Assembly (NCBI GenBank): GCA_017989485.1
Contig: JAGNPU010000126.1
Span: 1-6,008 of the forward strand
Direction of reading: 5' to 3'
Length of the DNA: 6,008 nt
From: Neisseriaceae bacterium
GTDB lineage: Bacteria > Pseudomonadota > Gammaproteobacteria > Burkholderiales > Neisseriaceae
Shown here: positions 1 through 4,564 of the stretch, piece after piece
Layout of the letters: each line of letters opens with the position of its first letter
Position numbering within the stretch: the first letter of the stretch is position 1
Program-made: the position numbers and the translations under genes
Notes under the pieces: model-generated
The model's database searches: none
Seen by the model: only the letters and a program-made list of their open reading frames with translations
Told to the model about the DNA's origin: nothing

Positions 1-1
1 G

Positions 2-64
2 GCCGCCGTGCCGCAATGGGCGCTGGCGGCGGTGGCGTCAGACAATATTGTGGTGATGGCTTAA
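2..64 (+). CDS. C-terminal end of an unidentified protein (partial)
   Basis: An open frame enters from the left edge and ends at TAA (62-64). It encodes 20 residues, AAVPQWALAAVASDNIVVMA. The stretch is too short to assign a family, and no start is visible. A coding reading is supported by the GC-rich, G/C-ending codons and by the way the frame closes exactly at the end of the convergent xerC gene. The TTAA at 61-64 serves as the stop for both strands. It could still be a chance open frame at the window edge. Confidence 0.45.
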   Translation, partial: AAVPQWALAAVASDNIVVMA

Positions 65-990
65 GCCGGTTCTGTGGGTTTTTTCTTTTTGGCCCGAGGA
101 TGGGCCTGGTCGTAGACGCTGGCCAGGTGTTCGAAGTCCAGCTTGGTGTAGATTTGGGTAGTGCTTAAGCTGGCGTGGCCCAGCAGCTCTTGGACCACGC
201 GCACGTCTTGGGCGCTTTGTAACATGTGGCTGGCGAAGCTGTGGCGCAACATATGAGGATGGATGTGTTGGTCGCTGCTGCTCAAGGTGGCCCAGCGGTT
301 GAGGCGGTTCTGGATTTGACGCATGCTGAGGCGCTGGCCTTTATTGTTGAGGAAGACCGCTTGCGCCTCAGGGTCTTCACTGGGCGGCGTGCTGTTGAAA
401 TAGGTTTTGAGGGCGGCCTCGGCCTGGCTGCCAAAGGGCACGATGCGTTCGTTATGGCCCTTGCCGATGACCCTCAGCAGGTGTTGCTCGAAGTCGATGT
501 CGTATCGATTCAGGGCGGCCAGCTCCGACAGGCGCAGGCCCGAGGCGTACATTAATTCAAACATGGCCTTGTCGCGCAGGCTCAGTACGTCGTTGGCAAC
601 GGGCTCATCCAGAAGGTGTTGCATGTTTTCTTGAGTCAGGGCTTTGGGCAGCCGTGCGGGGGCTTTGGGCGGCTTGAGGCCCATGCAGGGGTTGAGCTCA
701 ATCAGGCCTTCGGCTTCTAAATAAGCAAAAAACTGACGCCAGGCGCTGAGGGCGCGGGCCAGGGTGTGGGGGTGTTGGTTTTTGCCAGACAGGCTTTTTA
801 AGGCCGCAATCATGTGGCGCTTGATCGGCACGACGTCGTCGGCCAGACCCTGTTGGTGCAATAAGTCAAACAAACGCCGCACGTCACGCTCATAGGCAGA
901 GAGGGTGTGCGGCGATTTGTTGGCCTGAGTGAGGGTGGTGAGATAGCGTGCTAGGTGTGACGGTAGCTCACTCAGTAAAGGGGCGCTCAT
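61..990 (-). CDS. xerC: Tyrosine recombinase XerC
   Basis: XerC is a cytoplasmic site-specific recombinase. With XerD it resolves chromosome dimers at dif, normally under FtsK control at the septum. The 309-residue length is typical. Residues about 8-95 form the SAM-like N-terminal core-binding domain (SPHTLSAYERDVRRL, 26-40). Residues about 115-295 form the catalytic domain. The full catalytic set is visible: R153 in GLRLSEL, K177 in IGKGHNER, H246 and R249 in HMLRH, H272 in LLGHAS, and the nucleophile Y281 in TTQIYTKLDF. The C-terminal LASVYDQAHPRAK is a XerC signature that closely matches my recollection of the E. coli XerC tail, which favours XerC over XerD or an integrase. A basic KKKK tail follows. 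The start ATG (988-990) overlaps the stop of the upstream gene as TAATG and has no clear Shine-Dalgarno, so translation is probably coupled. It is the last gene of a three-gene minus-strand block. Confidence 0.97.
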   Translation of the reverse strand: MSAPLLSELPSHLARYLTTLTQANKSPHTLSAYERDVRRLFDLLHQQGLADDVVPIKRHMIAALKSLSGKNQHPHTLARALSAWRQFFAYLEAEGLIELNPCMGLKPPKAPARLPKALTQENMQHLLDEPVANDVLSLRDKAMFELMYASGLRLSELAALNRYDIDFEQHLLRVIGKGHNERIVPFGSQAEAALKTYFNSTPPSEDPEAQAVFLNNKGQRLSMRQIQNRLNRWATLSSSDQHIHPHMLRHSFASHMLQSAQDVRVVQELLGHASLSTTQIYTKLDFEHLASVYDQAHPRAKKKKPTEPA

Positions 991-1403
991 TATTGGCTAA
1001 CGGCAATTTCTAAGTCGGTTAAGTCGATTTGCCATTGCTGCATGATGTGCTGAAATAGGGCCAGTTCGGCATTGTTCAAGGCGTGATCGCCCTTGCAAAT
1101 GTTCAGCGCCGTGGCCAGGGCAACCAGGCGGTATTTGCGTTCGGTGACCTGCGCAATAATGGCGTCTACGCGTTCTGGCTTCAGCAAAGACACGCGGTCT
1201 TCAGTTTCTGCTTCTTTGGATAAGTCTTCCAGATAGTCTTTTAAAATCGTCACAAAAGCGTCTTGTTGTATGCCCAAAACGTCGTAGAGCTTGACCGCAT
1301 CCATGGCGTCAAATTCTGAGGTGTCTAGGTCGCTGTCGGCCAGCATGCACATGGCAATAACGTGGGCAACGGCTTCGGGGCTGTTGGGCTGATAGGTTTT
1401 CAT
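990..1403 (-). CDS. TerB-like (tellurite resistance TerB fold) protein of unknown role
   Basis: This is a 137-residue, acidic, probably all-helical cytoplasmic protein. It carries two similar acidic segments, ADSDLDTSE (22-30) and CKGDHALNNAE (103-113). Each follows a hydrophobic helix (AHVIAMCML; LVALATALNI) and has the spacing seen in TerB-like domains, where acidic loops between helices are thought to bind metal. Despite the family name, nothing here ties it to tellurite: no terC, terD or terZ neighbour is present. The function is unknown. The start ATG (1401-1403) overlaps the thioesterase stop as ATGA and has its own Shine-Dalgarno (AAAGGAA, AGGA at 1410-1413). Its TAA overlaps the xerC start by one base. 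Co-translation with xerC is therefore likely, but a functional link to XerC is only inference. The family call rests on pattern recognition, not on a search. Confidence 0.7.
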   Translation of the reverse strand: MKTYQPNSPEAVAHVIAMCMLADSDLDTSEFDAMDAVKLYDVLGIQQDAFVTILKDYLEDLSKEAETEDRVSLLKPERVDAIIAQVTERKYRLVALATALNICKGDHALNNAELALFQHIMQQWQIDLTDLEIAVSQ

Positions 1404-1840
1404 GAGGATTCCTTTAATGTGCTTAATTGGGTGATAAAGTCGGCAGGGATGGCCTGCACGCTTTGTGTGGCGTAATTGAAAAAAACCAGGCCGGTTTTGA
1501 CGCGGGCCAGCTCTTTTAAAGAGTGTTTGTGCAGTATTTGGGTAAATAAGGCAAAGCCCGCACGACTGATGTCTGTGACCGCTATTTTAAGCAGGAGTTC
1601 GTCGCCGTAAAAGCCCTGACTGATAAATTGGATGGCCGCATCGGCCATGATGAGGCCGGCGCCGGCAACGTCCATTTCAGTGTACCCTAGGTGCGCCAAG
1701 AAGCGAATGCGTGCTTCATGGGCCAGGGTGAGGATTTTGTCGTTGCCCAGATGGTTGCCATAGTTTAAGTCGCTGACCTGTATGGTTAACTCGGTCTGAA
1801 AGATAAAGGCTTCTGGTATATTTAAGTGTACGCGGGTCAT
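1400..1840 (-). CDS. Hotdog-fold acyl-CoA thioesterase (4HBT-like)
   Basis: This 146-residue cytoplasmic protein belongs to the single-domain hotdog thioesterases, which hydrolyse acyl-CoA or related thioesters; its substrate cannot be read from sequence. The signature VSDLNYGNHLGND (22-34) is followed by the long helix TLAHEARIRFLAHLGY (38-53), with E42 at the usual position of a catalytic acid. Then come the strands GLIMADAAIQF, GDELLLKIAV and ARVKTGLVFFNY. The frame runs further upstream to a TTG at 1895-1897, but I chose the ATG at 1838-1840. The resulting N-terminus, MTRVHLNIPEAFIFQTE, resembles the family's usual start, and the extra 19 residues would lie over the candidate promoter. 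No good Shine-Dalgarno precedes either start. It is the first gene of the minus-strand block and overlaps the next gene by 4 bp. Confidence 0.85.
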   Translation of the reverse strand: MTRVHLNIPEAFIFQTELTIQVSDLNYGNHLGNDKILTLAHEARIRFLAHLGYTEMDVAGAGLIMADAAIQFISQGFYGDELLLKIAVTDISRAGFALFTQILHKHSLKELARVKTGLVFFNYATQSVQAIPADFITQLSTLKESS

Positions 1841-1875
1841 GGTAAGCGGTAAGATAAGGTTAACAGATGTCAATG

Positions 1876-1884
1876 ATTCTAACA
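1876..1884 (-). promoter_or_regulatory. Candidate extended -10 promoter for the thioesterase-TerB-xerC block
   Basis: On the minus strand TGT directly precedes TAGAAT (5 of 6 matches to TATAAT), which makes an extended -10 element (TGn). The -35 region at normal spacing is poor. A TTGACA at 1868-1873 lies downstream of the -10 and is not placed to work with it. Initiation near 1869 would give a leader of about 28 nt before the ATG at 1840 and would exclude the longer TTG-started product. The call rests on motif and position only. Confidence 0.4.
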
Positions 1885-1890
1885 TTATTT

Positions 1891-1919
1891 TTGCCAAGGG
1901 TGCGCCTGCGTGCGATTAT
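1891..1919 (+). promoter_or_regulatory. Candidate sigma70 promoter for the universal stress protein gene
   Basis: TTGCCA (1891-1896, 5 of 6 to TTGACA) is followed after 17 bp by GATTAT (1914-1919, 4 of 6). TG at 1911-1912 sits directly before the -10 as an extended element. Initiation near 1926 would give a leader of about 50 nt. It lies back to back with the minus-strand candidate, so the two transcription units share a short control region. No operator palindrome stands out. Confidence 0.42.
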
Positions 1920-1975
1920 GGTAGTATGCACCTACAGTGTGACTCTTCCATTAGTCTGATAACAAAGGAGTTCGT

Positions 1976-2425
1976 ATGTATAAGAAGATATTTGTGCCTG
2001 TCGATGACAGCGCCGCCTCATTAAAAGCCCTTGAAGAAGCATGTCAGCTGGCTGAATTTACCAAAGCGTCGTTGCGTGCCGTGCACGTGGTCGATCTGGC
2101 TCAGTTTAGCTGGGGGGGGACGGGCTATTTACAGTCAGCCGAAATCCATCAGGCCAGTAAAGAAGTGGGCGAAAAAGTCTTGGCCCACGCCAACACCATT
2201 ATTGCCGGCCATGGTTTGACGGCAGAAGTTGAGATTTTGGAAAGCATAGGCGATAAAATTGCGACGTTGTTGGCCACCGATGCCAAAGATCATGGCTGTG
2301 ACCTGATTGTGATGGGCACGCATGGTTGGACCGGCGTGATGCATTTACTCATGGGTTCTGTGGCCGAGGGCGTTTTGCGTCAGGTGGACATGCCGGTGAT
2401 GTTGGTGCGTAAAAAAGCAGACTAA
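1976..2425 (+). CDS. Universal stress protein, UspA family, ATP-binding type
   Basis: This is a 149-residue, single-domain cytoplasmic protein of the Usp family. Such proteins are nucleotide-binding dimers induced by stress or growth arrest. The N-terminus MYKKIFVPVDDS (1-12) is the typical first strand with the nucleotide-contacting aspartates. The C-terminal motif is complete: G114-T-H-G117, nine residues, then G127-S128. This matches the G-2x-G-9x-G-(S/T) pattern of ATP-binding members such as MJ0577. It ends with the family strand DMPVMLVR. The start is well supported by AAGGAG (1965-1970) five bases before ATG. The gene appears monocistronic, with its own candidate promoter and a strong terminator 17 bp after the stop. 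Codons 46-48 (W-G-G) contain a run of eight G (2112-2119). What the protein responds to cannot be told. Confidence 0.95.
   Translation: MYKKIFVPVDDSAASLKALEEACQLAEFTKASLRAVHVVDLAQFSWGGTGYLQSAEIHQASKEVGEKVLAHANTIIAGHGLTAEVEILESIGDKIATLLATDAKDHGCDLIVMGTHGWTGVMHLLMGSVAEGVLRQVDMPVMLVRKKAD
2112..2119 (+). repeat. G8 homopolymer inside the universal stress protein gene
   Basis: Eight consecutive G span codons 46-48. One extra G would lead to a stop at the TAA ending at 2160. Loss of one G would lead to a stop near 2219. Both products lack the C-terminal nucleotide-binding motif. The tract is visible directly; slippage in cells is inference. Confidence 0.9.
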
Positions 2426-2442
2426 ATCAACGCTGAAACGTT

Positions 2443-2474
2443 AAAGCCCTAAGCTTAAGCCTTAGGGCTTTTTT
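2443..2474 (+). terminator. Rho-independent terminator of the universal stress protein gene
   Basis: A perfect 11-bp stem, AAAGCCCTAAG (2443-2453) with CTTAGGGCTTT (2461-2471), closes a 7-nt loop. It runs into six T (2469-2474). It starts 17 bp after the stop codon. In the opposite direction only three T follow the stem, so it should act on the plus strand only. Confidence 0.92.
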
Positions 2475-2511
2475 GTGGCTGGGTGGCGCTCAGGACAGAA
2501 ACGGCAGGCAT

Positions 2512-2535
2512 AAAAAAAGACCTGCTGCGCAAGTC
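2512..2535 (-). terminator. Intrinsic terminator of tRNA unit 1
   Basis: In the minus-strand RNA, GACUUGC pairs with GCAGGUC (7 bp, including one U-G pair) around a GCA loop and is followed by seven U (A-run 2512-2518). It starts 6 nt after the CCA end of tRNA-His. The U-G pair works only in this direction, since the plus-strand RNA would have a C-A mismatch there. Confidence 0.8.
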
Positions 2536-2541
2536 AATAAT

Positions 2542-2617
2542 TGGGGTGGATGATGGGGCTCGAACCCACGACAACTGGAATCACAATCCAGGACTCTACC
2601 AACTGAGCTACATCCAC
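2542..2617 (-). tRNA. tRNA-His (GTG), unit 1
   Basis: The minus strand folds as a full cloverleaf. The acceptor GTGGATG pairs with CATCCAC, and the anticodon stem CTGGA/TCCAG holds loop TTGTGAT with anticodon GTG. The discriminator is C and CCA is encoded (2542-2544). The base before the body (2618) reads G, giving the G-1 that bacterial tRNA-His needs opposite C73 for its synthetase. The D stem has a G-U pair at 10-25 and the T stem a G-U pair at 49-65. It is identical to the second copy at 3044-3119 and is the last tRNA of its unit. Confidence 0.97.
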
Positions 2618-2628
2618 CATAAAGCGTT

Positions 2629-2705
2629 TGGTGCGCCCGACAGGAATCGAACCTGTAACCCCCGGCTTAGAAGGCCGGTGCTCTATCCGGTTGAGCTACG
2701 GGCGC
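2629..2705 (-). tRNA. tRNA-Arg (TCT), unit 1
   Basis: Complete cloverleaf on the minus strand. The acceptor GCGCCCG pairs with CGGGCGC. The anticodon stem CCGGC/GCCGG is fully paired and holds loop CTTCTAA, so the anticodon is TCT, which reads AGA and AGG. The T stem ACAGG/CCTGT is perfect, the discriminator is A, and CCA is encoded (2629-2631). It lies 11 nt before tRNA-His. This copy has the intact anticodon stem; the second copy differs by one base. Confidence 0.97.
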
Positions 2706-2737
2706 TCAACTCTAGTACTGTCGGTATGCTGTGTTTG

Positions 2738-2815
2738 TGGTCGGGGCGGTGGGATTCGAACTCACGACCCTCTGCTCCCAAAGCAGATGCGCTAACCAGG
2801 CTGCGCTACGCCCCG
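2738..2815 (-). tRNA. tRNA-Pro (TGG), unit 1
   Basis: Cloverleaf on the minus strand. The acceptor CGGGGCG pairs with CGCCCCG, and the anticodon stem TCTGC/GCAGA holds loop TTTGGGA with anticodon TGG. The discriminator is A and CCA is encoded (2738-2740). The T stem GTGAG/CCCAC has an A-C mismatch at 52-62 that is shared by both copies. It is the first tRNA after the promoter, with only about 6 nt expected between transcript start and tRNA, and lies 32 nt before tRNA-Arg. Confidence 0.96.
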
Positions 2816-2827
2816 ACTGAGAATCGA

Positions 2828-2856
2828 ACTATACGCAGCTCTGATTTTTCTGTCAA
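2828..2856 (-). promoter_or_regulatory. Sigma70 promoter of tRNA unit 1
   Basis: On the minus strand a perfect TTGACA (2851-2856) is followed by a 17-bp spacer and TATAGT (2828-2833, 5 of 6). The -10 ends 12 bp before tRNA-Pro. The same two boxes and spacing precede unit 2 although the spacer sequence differs, which supports function. Confidence 0.88.
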
Positions 2857-2966
2857 GCGTGATGGCATGAAATATAGGGTGTGGCAGGTTAAGGGCAGGA
2901 ATTGGCAGGGAAAATAAACCCTAGGGTTGGGTGAGCAGGCTTTAGGTGGTGGCCAGAGCGTGGGCG

Positions 2967-2989
2967 AAAAAAAACCTGCCCGAGGCAAG
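2967..2989 (-). terminator. Additional terminator-like hairpin between the tRNA units
   Basis: In minus-strand RNA, CUUGCC pairs with GGCAGG (6 bp, one U-G pair) around a UCG loop and is followed by eight U (A-run 2967-2974). It lies about 20 bp past the terminator of unit 2, so it may be a backup terminator or a remnant of an older unit end. It resembles the unit 1 terminator in sequence. Confidence 0.6.
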
Positions 2990-3008
2990 AGTAGGGTGTT
3001 TGGACAAT

Positions 3009-3035
3009 AAAAAAGACTTGCCATAAGCAAGTCTT
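3009..3035 (-). terminator. Intrinsic terminator of tRNA unit 2
   Basis: On the minus strand a perfect 9-bp stem, AAGACTTGC with GCAAGTCTT, closes a 5-nt loop. It leads into a T-run (A-run 3009-3014, two of which also pair). It begins 8 nt after the CCA end of the second tRNA-His. Confidence 0.85.
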
Positions 3036-3043
3036 AGTGATTT

Positions 3044-3119
3044 TGGGGTGGATGATGGGGCTCGAACCCACGACAACTGGAATCACAATCCAGGACTCTA
3101 CCAACTGAGCTACATCCAC
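3044..3119 (-). tRNA. tRNA-His (GTG), unit 2
   Basis: Identical over its whole length to tRNA-His of unit 1, including anticodon GTG, C73, encoded CCA (3044-3046) and the G-1 base at 3120. It is the last tRNA of the upstream unit and lies 11 nt after tRNA-Arg. Confidence 0.97.
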
Positions 3120-3130
3120 CATAAAGCGTT

Positions 3131-3207
3131 TGGTGCGCCCGACAGGAATCGAACCTGTAACCCCCGGCTTAGAAGGTCGGTGCTCTATCCGGTTGAGCTA
3201 CGGGCGC
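3131..3207 (-). tRNA. tRNA-Arg (TCT), unit 2, with an anticodon-stem mismatch
   Basis: Same cloverleaf, anticodon TCT and encoded CCA (3131-3133) as the unit 1 copy, except for one base: T at 3177 where unit 1 has C (2675). In the tRNA this turns position 30 from G to A, so the stem reads CCGAC/GCCGG with an A30-C40 mismatch. The tRNA may still work, since an A-C pair can form when protonated, but it could be less stable. Confidence 0.94.
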
Positions 3208-3238
3208 TCAACTTCGTACTGTCGGTATGCTGTGTTTG

Positions 3239-3316
3239 TGGTCGGGGCGGTGGGATTCGAACTCACGACCCTCTGCTCCCAAAGCAGATGCGCTAACCAG
3301 GCTGCGCTACGCCCCG
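3239..3316 (-). tRNA. tRNA-Pro (TGG), unit 2
   Basis: Identical to tRNA-Pro of unit 1, including anticodon TGG, encoded CCA (3239-3241) and the A52-C62 mismatch in the T stem. It is the first tRNA after the unit 2 promoter. The spacer to tRNA-Arg is 31 nt, one shorter than in unit 1. Confidence 0.96.
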
Positions 3317-3328
3317 ACTGAGTGACGA

Positions 3329-3357
3329 ACTATACCGAGGCCGCCTTTTTCTGTCAA
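3329..3357 (-). promoter_or_regulatory. Sigma70 promoter of tRNA unit 2
   Basis: On the minus strand TTGACA (3352-3357) is followed by a 17-bp spacer and TATAGT (3329-3334). The -10 lies 12 bp before tRNA-Pro, as in unit 1. The spacer is more GC-rich than in unit 1. No obvious AT-rich UP element lies upstream. Confidence 0.88.
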
Positions 3358-3621
3358 TAGTGATTTCAGCTTGAAGTGAGGTTTATGGTTTAGCGGGCTG
3401 TTATTGCAGCGTATTTATTTTGCGCAGTGGGGCTTTGCGGGGTATGTGAGGCGCATGCGGCCTTGTGCCATCAGTGTTTGTGAGGGGTGGCTGGGGGTGA
3501 GGCCGGCTTGAATCGGTCTGGAGGGTGTTAAAGAGTGGGATTTAAAGGTGCATTTATTGCTGAAAAATGCGAGAATACGGGGTTTCAAATTGTTTATTTA
3601 CAGTGAGTCTTTAGGAAAATC
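3358..3621. other. Non-coding region between tRNA unit 2 promoter and folD
   Basis: These 264 bp hold no credible gene. The right part (about 3540-3610) is AT-rich and should carry the folD promoter. The best candidate is a weak extended -10 (TGC then GAGAAT, within about 3568-3576) without a good -35, so I do not call it. A G-rich stretch lies at about 3482-3505. AGGAA (3613-3617) is the folD ribosome binding site. Confidence 0.6.
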
Positions 3622-4473
3622 ATGTCTGCTCAATTAATGGATGGTAAGGCGGTTTCGCAATCTCGTATCGAATGGGTAAAAGAAGAGGTGGCCAAACGTG
3701 CTGAACAGGGCCTGCGCCAACCGACTTTGGCCGTTGTTTTGGTGGGGGATGATCCCGCCAGCGCCGTGTATGTACGCAATAAAAAATTAGCCTGTGAAAA
3801 GGCCAATGTACGCTCTTTAGCCTATGAGTATGATGCCAGTTTGACCGAAGCGGCTTTGCTGCAGTTGATGGATGAATTGAACGACAATGACGAAGTGGAT
3901 GGGATTTTGGTGCAGCTGCCCTTGCCTAAACACATAGACAGCCAGAAGGTGTTGGAACGTATCTTGCCGCATAAAGACGTTGATGGATTTCACCCATACA
4001 ACGTGGGTCGCTTGGCGGTGAAGATGCCGTTAATGCGCCCGTGTACGCCGCGTGGGGTGATGACCTTGCTGGATCATTATGGCATCGACCCTAAGGGTAA
4101 GAAGGTCGTAATCGTGGGGGCGTCTAATATTGTTGGCCGTCCTCAGGCTTTGGAAATGCTGTTGGCGCGGGCGACGGTGACGATTTGTCATAGTGCCACC
4201 CAGAATTTGGCGGCAGAAGTGGCCCAGGCCGACATCGTGGTGGCTGGCGTGGGCGTGCCTGAAATGGTGAAGGGGGCGTGGATTAAACCCGGTGCCGTTG
4301 TCGTGGATGTGGGCATTAACCGCCTGCCGAATGGCAAGCTGTGTGGCGACGTTGAGTTTTCTGTGGCCAAGGAGCGCGCGGCGTGGATCACGCCCGTCCC
4401 TGGTGGCGTGGGCCCAATGACGATTGCCACGCTGTTGGAGAATACCTTGGATGCCGCCAGATTACATGATTGA
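3622..4473 (+). CDS. folD: Bifunctional methylenetetrahydrofolate dehydrogenase / methenyltetrahydrofolate cyclohydrolase FolD
   Basis: FolD is a cytoplasmic homodimer. It oxidises 5,10-methylene-THF to 5,10-methenyl-THF with NADP and hydrolyses that to 10-formyl-THF, supplying formyl groups for purines and initiator tRNA. The length of 283 residues is normal. The catalytic domain contains Y50 and K54 in YVRNK, Q98 in VQLPLP and D121 in [13 protein letters not shown] (118-130). The nucleotide-binding domain has GASNIVGRP (166-174). The C-terminal signature [10 protein letters not shown] (258-267) is intact, followed by the closing helix of the family. ATG at 3622 is preceded by AGGAA (3613-3617) at 4-nt spacing, and the N-terminus [12 protein letters not shown] aligns with known FolD starts. 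It lies 91 bp upstream of purU on the same strand, with only a weak terminator between, so partial co-transcription is possible. Confidence 0.98.
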   Translation: MSAQLMDGKAVSQSRIEWVKEEVAKRAEQGLRQPTLAVVLVGDDPASAVYVRNKKLACEKANVRSLAYEYDASLTEAALLQLMDELNDNDEVDGILVQLPLPKHIDSQKVLERILPHKDVDGFHPYNVGRLAVKMPLMRPCTPRGVMTLLDHYGIDPKGKKVVIVGASNIVGRPQALEMLLARATVTICHSATQNLAAEVAQADIVVAGVGVPEMVKGAWIKPGAVVVDVGINRLPNGKLCGDVEFSVAKERAAWITPVPGGVGPMTIATLLENTLDAARLHD

Positions 4474-4482
4474 TGGCGACTT

Positions 4483-4501
4483 AAAGGCTTAATGCTTTTT
4501 T
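4483..4501 (+). terminator. Possible weak terminator after folD
   Basis: AAAGGC (4483-4488) can pair with GCUUUU (4494-4499), including one G-U pair, around a 5-nt loop. The T-run continues only to 4501. The stem is mostly A-U, so termination would be partial at best. Confidence 0.35.
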
Positions 4502-4502
4502 A

Positions 4503-4508
4503 TATAAT
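4503..4508 (+). promoter_or_regulatory. Candidate -10 box for purU
   Basis: A perfect TATAAT lies 56 bp before the purU ATG and would give a leader of about 50 nt. The -35 region at 16-18 bp spacing matches TTGACA poorly (3 of 6 at best, near 4480-4486). The call rests mainly on the -10 box and its place in the intergenic gap. Confidence 0.4.
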
Positions 4509-4564
4509 GGGGTTGTTTTGGGGCAGGTCAGTCCAGGGCAATCCTTTTGGGATGATGTATTAAC

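Larger units (their letters stand above)
2542..2856. repeat. Tandem tRNA unit, direct repeat copy 1
   Basis: This segment repeats at 3044-3357 in the same orientation with an offset of 502 bp (501 bp beyond the Arg-Pro spacer). From tRNA-His through tRNA-Pro the copies differ by one base in tRNA-Arg and by a small change in the Arg-Pro spacer. Beyond tRNA-Pro only the promoter boxes and patches match. Confidence 0.95.
3044..3357. repeat. Tandem tRNA unit, direct repeat copy 2
   Basis: Second copy of the unit at 2542-2856. The high-identity core ends just after tRNA-Pro (about 3322). The promoter spacer and the terminator side are clearly diverged. No flanking insertion sequence or target-site duplication is visible. 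Confidence 0.95.

Noticed and set aside
226..634. Plus-strand open frames opposite xerC
   Set aside because: They are shadows of the xerC reading frame, whose catalytic residues are all intact.
61..990. Phage or integron integrase in place of XerC
   Set aside because: The C-terminal LASVYDQAHPRAK signature, the length, and the absence of att repeats, cargo genes or phage genes point to housekeeping XerC.
1791..1803. Possible Neisseria-type DNA uptake sequence (GGTCTGAA core)
   Set aside because: This is a single partial match with no full 10-12-mer and no repeated copies elsewhere in the window.
1841..1897. N-terminal extension of the thioesterase from TTG at 1897
   Set aside because: The extra 19 residues lie over the likely promoter, have no ribosome site and do not look like the family N-terminus.
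1839..2024. Plus-strand open frame across the divergent region
   Set aside because: It covers the control region and overlaps the stress protein start in another frame; no function or ribosome site supports it.
2483..2917. Plus-strand open frame of 144 codons across tRNA unit 1
   Set aside because: It runs antisense through three tRNA genes. The WDSNSRP and DRNRTCNPRL type peptides are well-known false translations of antisense tRNA arms.
2806..3122. Minus-strand open frames through the region between the tRNA units
   Set aside because: They cover promoter and terminator elements and parts of tRNA genes, and have no ribosome site or family-like sequence.
3048..3321. Plus-strand open frames across tRNA unit 2
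   Set aside because: They are the same antisense-tRNA artefact and repeat the peptide of unit 1 because the DNA is duplicated.
2542..3357. CRISPR-like or insertion-sequence repeat
   Set aside because: There are only two copies, about 300 bp each, made of tRNA genes, with no spacers, terminal inverted repeats or transposase.
4509..4564. Riboswitch upstream of purU
   Set aside because: I could find only a weak 4-bp hairpin (ATCC with GGAT near 4541-4553) and no conserved folate, purine or glycine aptamer pattern.
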